From contig JAFTNX010000082.1 in the NCBI GenBank assembly GCA_017451665.1, forward strand, positions 1 to 14,569: a DNA stretch of 14,569 bases, in the 5' to 3' direction. Every line of letters begins with the position of its first letter. The stretch's first letter is position 1. This stretch comes from Oscillospiraceae bacterium. Lineage in GTDB: Bacteria; Bacillota; Clostridia; Oscillospirales; Ruminococcaceae. The notes under the pieces are model-generated. The model searched no databases and was not told where the DNA came from. It saw only the letters and a program-made list of their open reading frames with translations. The translations under genes were made by a program, and so were the position numbers. Shown one piece after another: positions 14,040 through 14,569 of this stretch.

Positions 14040-14537
14040 ATGAAAAAGACAATCACAATTCACGACAGATACGGTGCTAAGGAAAAAGAAATCAACTATA
14101 TTCCAGTGAGATTTATTATTGCTATGGCTCTGATAGTTTTTGAAACTGCCGCAGTAATAGGCATAACCATTTTGTGTGGGGCATATATTCCCTACTTTTA
14201 TCTGGCAATGTGGGCTACCGAAATTTTCTGTGTTTTAAGAATTATAAATTCCGAAGAAAACCCTGATTATAAAATCCCGTGGCTTTTAGTAACACTTCTC
14301 ATTCCAATCGCAGGATTTATGATTTACATTATGTTTTACAACAGAAAGCTTTCTAAAAAACAGATGAAGCGTATTTCTCTGATTGAAAATCAGCAGGTCG
14401 ATGCGCAGAATAAAAATCACTCCGACGACCTTGAAAAAACCGACAAAAAAAGCCTTTCTTCAGGCAAAACTGTTGTGCAGGCTTTCAGACAGCAACATTT
14501 ACAGAAACACAAATGCAAAATACTTCCCTATGGGTGA
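14040..14537 (+). CDS. cls: Cardiolipin synthase, N-terminal part (frame broken at A7)
   Basis: As written, the frame gives 165 residues. Cardiolipin synthase joins two phosphatidylglycerol molecules at the membrane. The N-terminal PLDc_N membrane domain is clear: hydrophobic segments at about 22-46, 50-68 and 79-100, with the family motif NPDYKIPWLLVTLLIPIAGF and then YNRKLSKKQ. After residue 137 the chain loses family likeness and ends at 14535-14537. The +1 frame from the same point carries the expected continuation (see 14446-14569). The break coincides with an A7 run at 14445-14451; one A fewer restores a single open frame to the window edge. It could be a sequencing error, a true disrupting mutation or a switchable site. 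GAGGAGG precedes the ATG by 4 bases. The phospholipase-D HKD motifs would lie beyond the window. Confidence 0.85.
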   Translation: MKKTITIHDRYGAKEKEINYIPVRFIIAMALIVFETAAVIGITILCGAYIPYFYLAMWATEIFCVLRIINSEENPDYKIPWLLVTLLIPIAGFMIYIMFYNRKLSKKQMKRISLIENQQVDAQNKNHSDDLEKTDKKSLSSGKTVVQAFRQQHLQKHKCKILPYG

Positions 14538-14569
14538 GGATATGTTTGATGCAATGCTAAGTGATTTAA
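14446..14569 (+). pseudogene. cls: Out-of-frame continuation of cardiolipin synthase
   Basis: Read in the +1 frame relative to the gene at 14040, this stretch is open to the window edge and encodes KKAFLQAKLLCRLSD, then SNIYRNTNAKYFPMGEDMF, then DAMLSDL. NT-x-KYFP-x-GE-x-MF-x-AML-x-DL is the well-known start of the catalytic part of Gram-positive cardiolipin synthases. It has no start codon or ribosome site of its own, so it belongs to the same gene. Confidence 0.75.

Overview
The window is a low-GC Firmicutes chromosome segment, most likely from a gut Clostridia/Ruminococcus-like bacterium. This rests on the strong AGGAGG-type ribosome sites, lipoproteins with long Thr-rich linkers, a BspA-type leucine-rich-repeat lipoprotein, a DegV protein, and near-consensus TTGACA/TATAAT promoters. 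The genus is inferred from style, not from a marker gene. No mobile-element gene, tRNA, rRNA or CRISPR array is visible.

Layout. (1) 1-750: a single-pass membrane protein with an NTF2-like outer domain, then a heptamer repeat array and a bidirectional terminator. (2) 754-2259 (minus): a CAP/SCP lipoprotein with an SH3-like domain and a Thr/Lys linker. (3) 2260-2530: a divergent control region with three good promoters and several dyads. (4) 2535-5550 (plus): a three-gene operon of a second NTF2-like membrane protein, a BcrA-type ABC ATPase and an ABC-2 permease. (5) 5549-5701: a cluster of hairpins and a terminator. (6) 5703-6242 (minus): a Nudix ADP-ribose pyrophosphatase. (7) 6243-6821: a repeat-rich gap that ends in a strong promoter and a structured valS leader with a possible 19-residue leader peptide. 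(8) 6822-9446: valS, followed by a small four-helix membrane protein at 9501-9986. (9) 10073-12197 (minus): a DegV protein followed by an LRR lipoprotein, probably one operon. (10) 12391-13158: a HisA of the eukaryotic (yeast His6) type standing alone. (11) 13305-14569: a two-helix membrane protein, a small charged helical protein and the start of a cardiolipin synthase gene whose frame breaks at an A7 run.

Much of the window concerns the cell envelope: two lipoproteins, a drug/peptide-type ABC exporter with a membrane partner, a fatty-acid-binding DegV protein and cardiolipin synthase. Housekeeping genes (valS, Nudix, hisA) are interspersed.

The most interesting signals are the cls frameshift, the mutually exclusive hairpins and mini-ORF before valS, three tetra-heptamer repeat arrays each next to a small hairpin, the eukaryotic-type HisA, and the dyads in the promoter of the ABC operon. 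I found no clearly new multi-gene defence or biosynthetic system.
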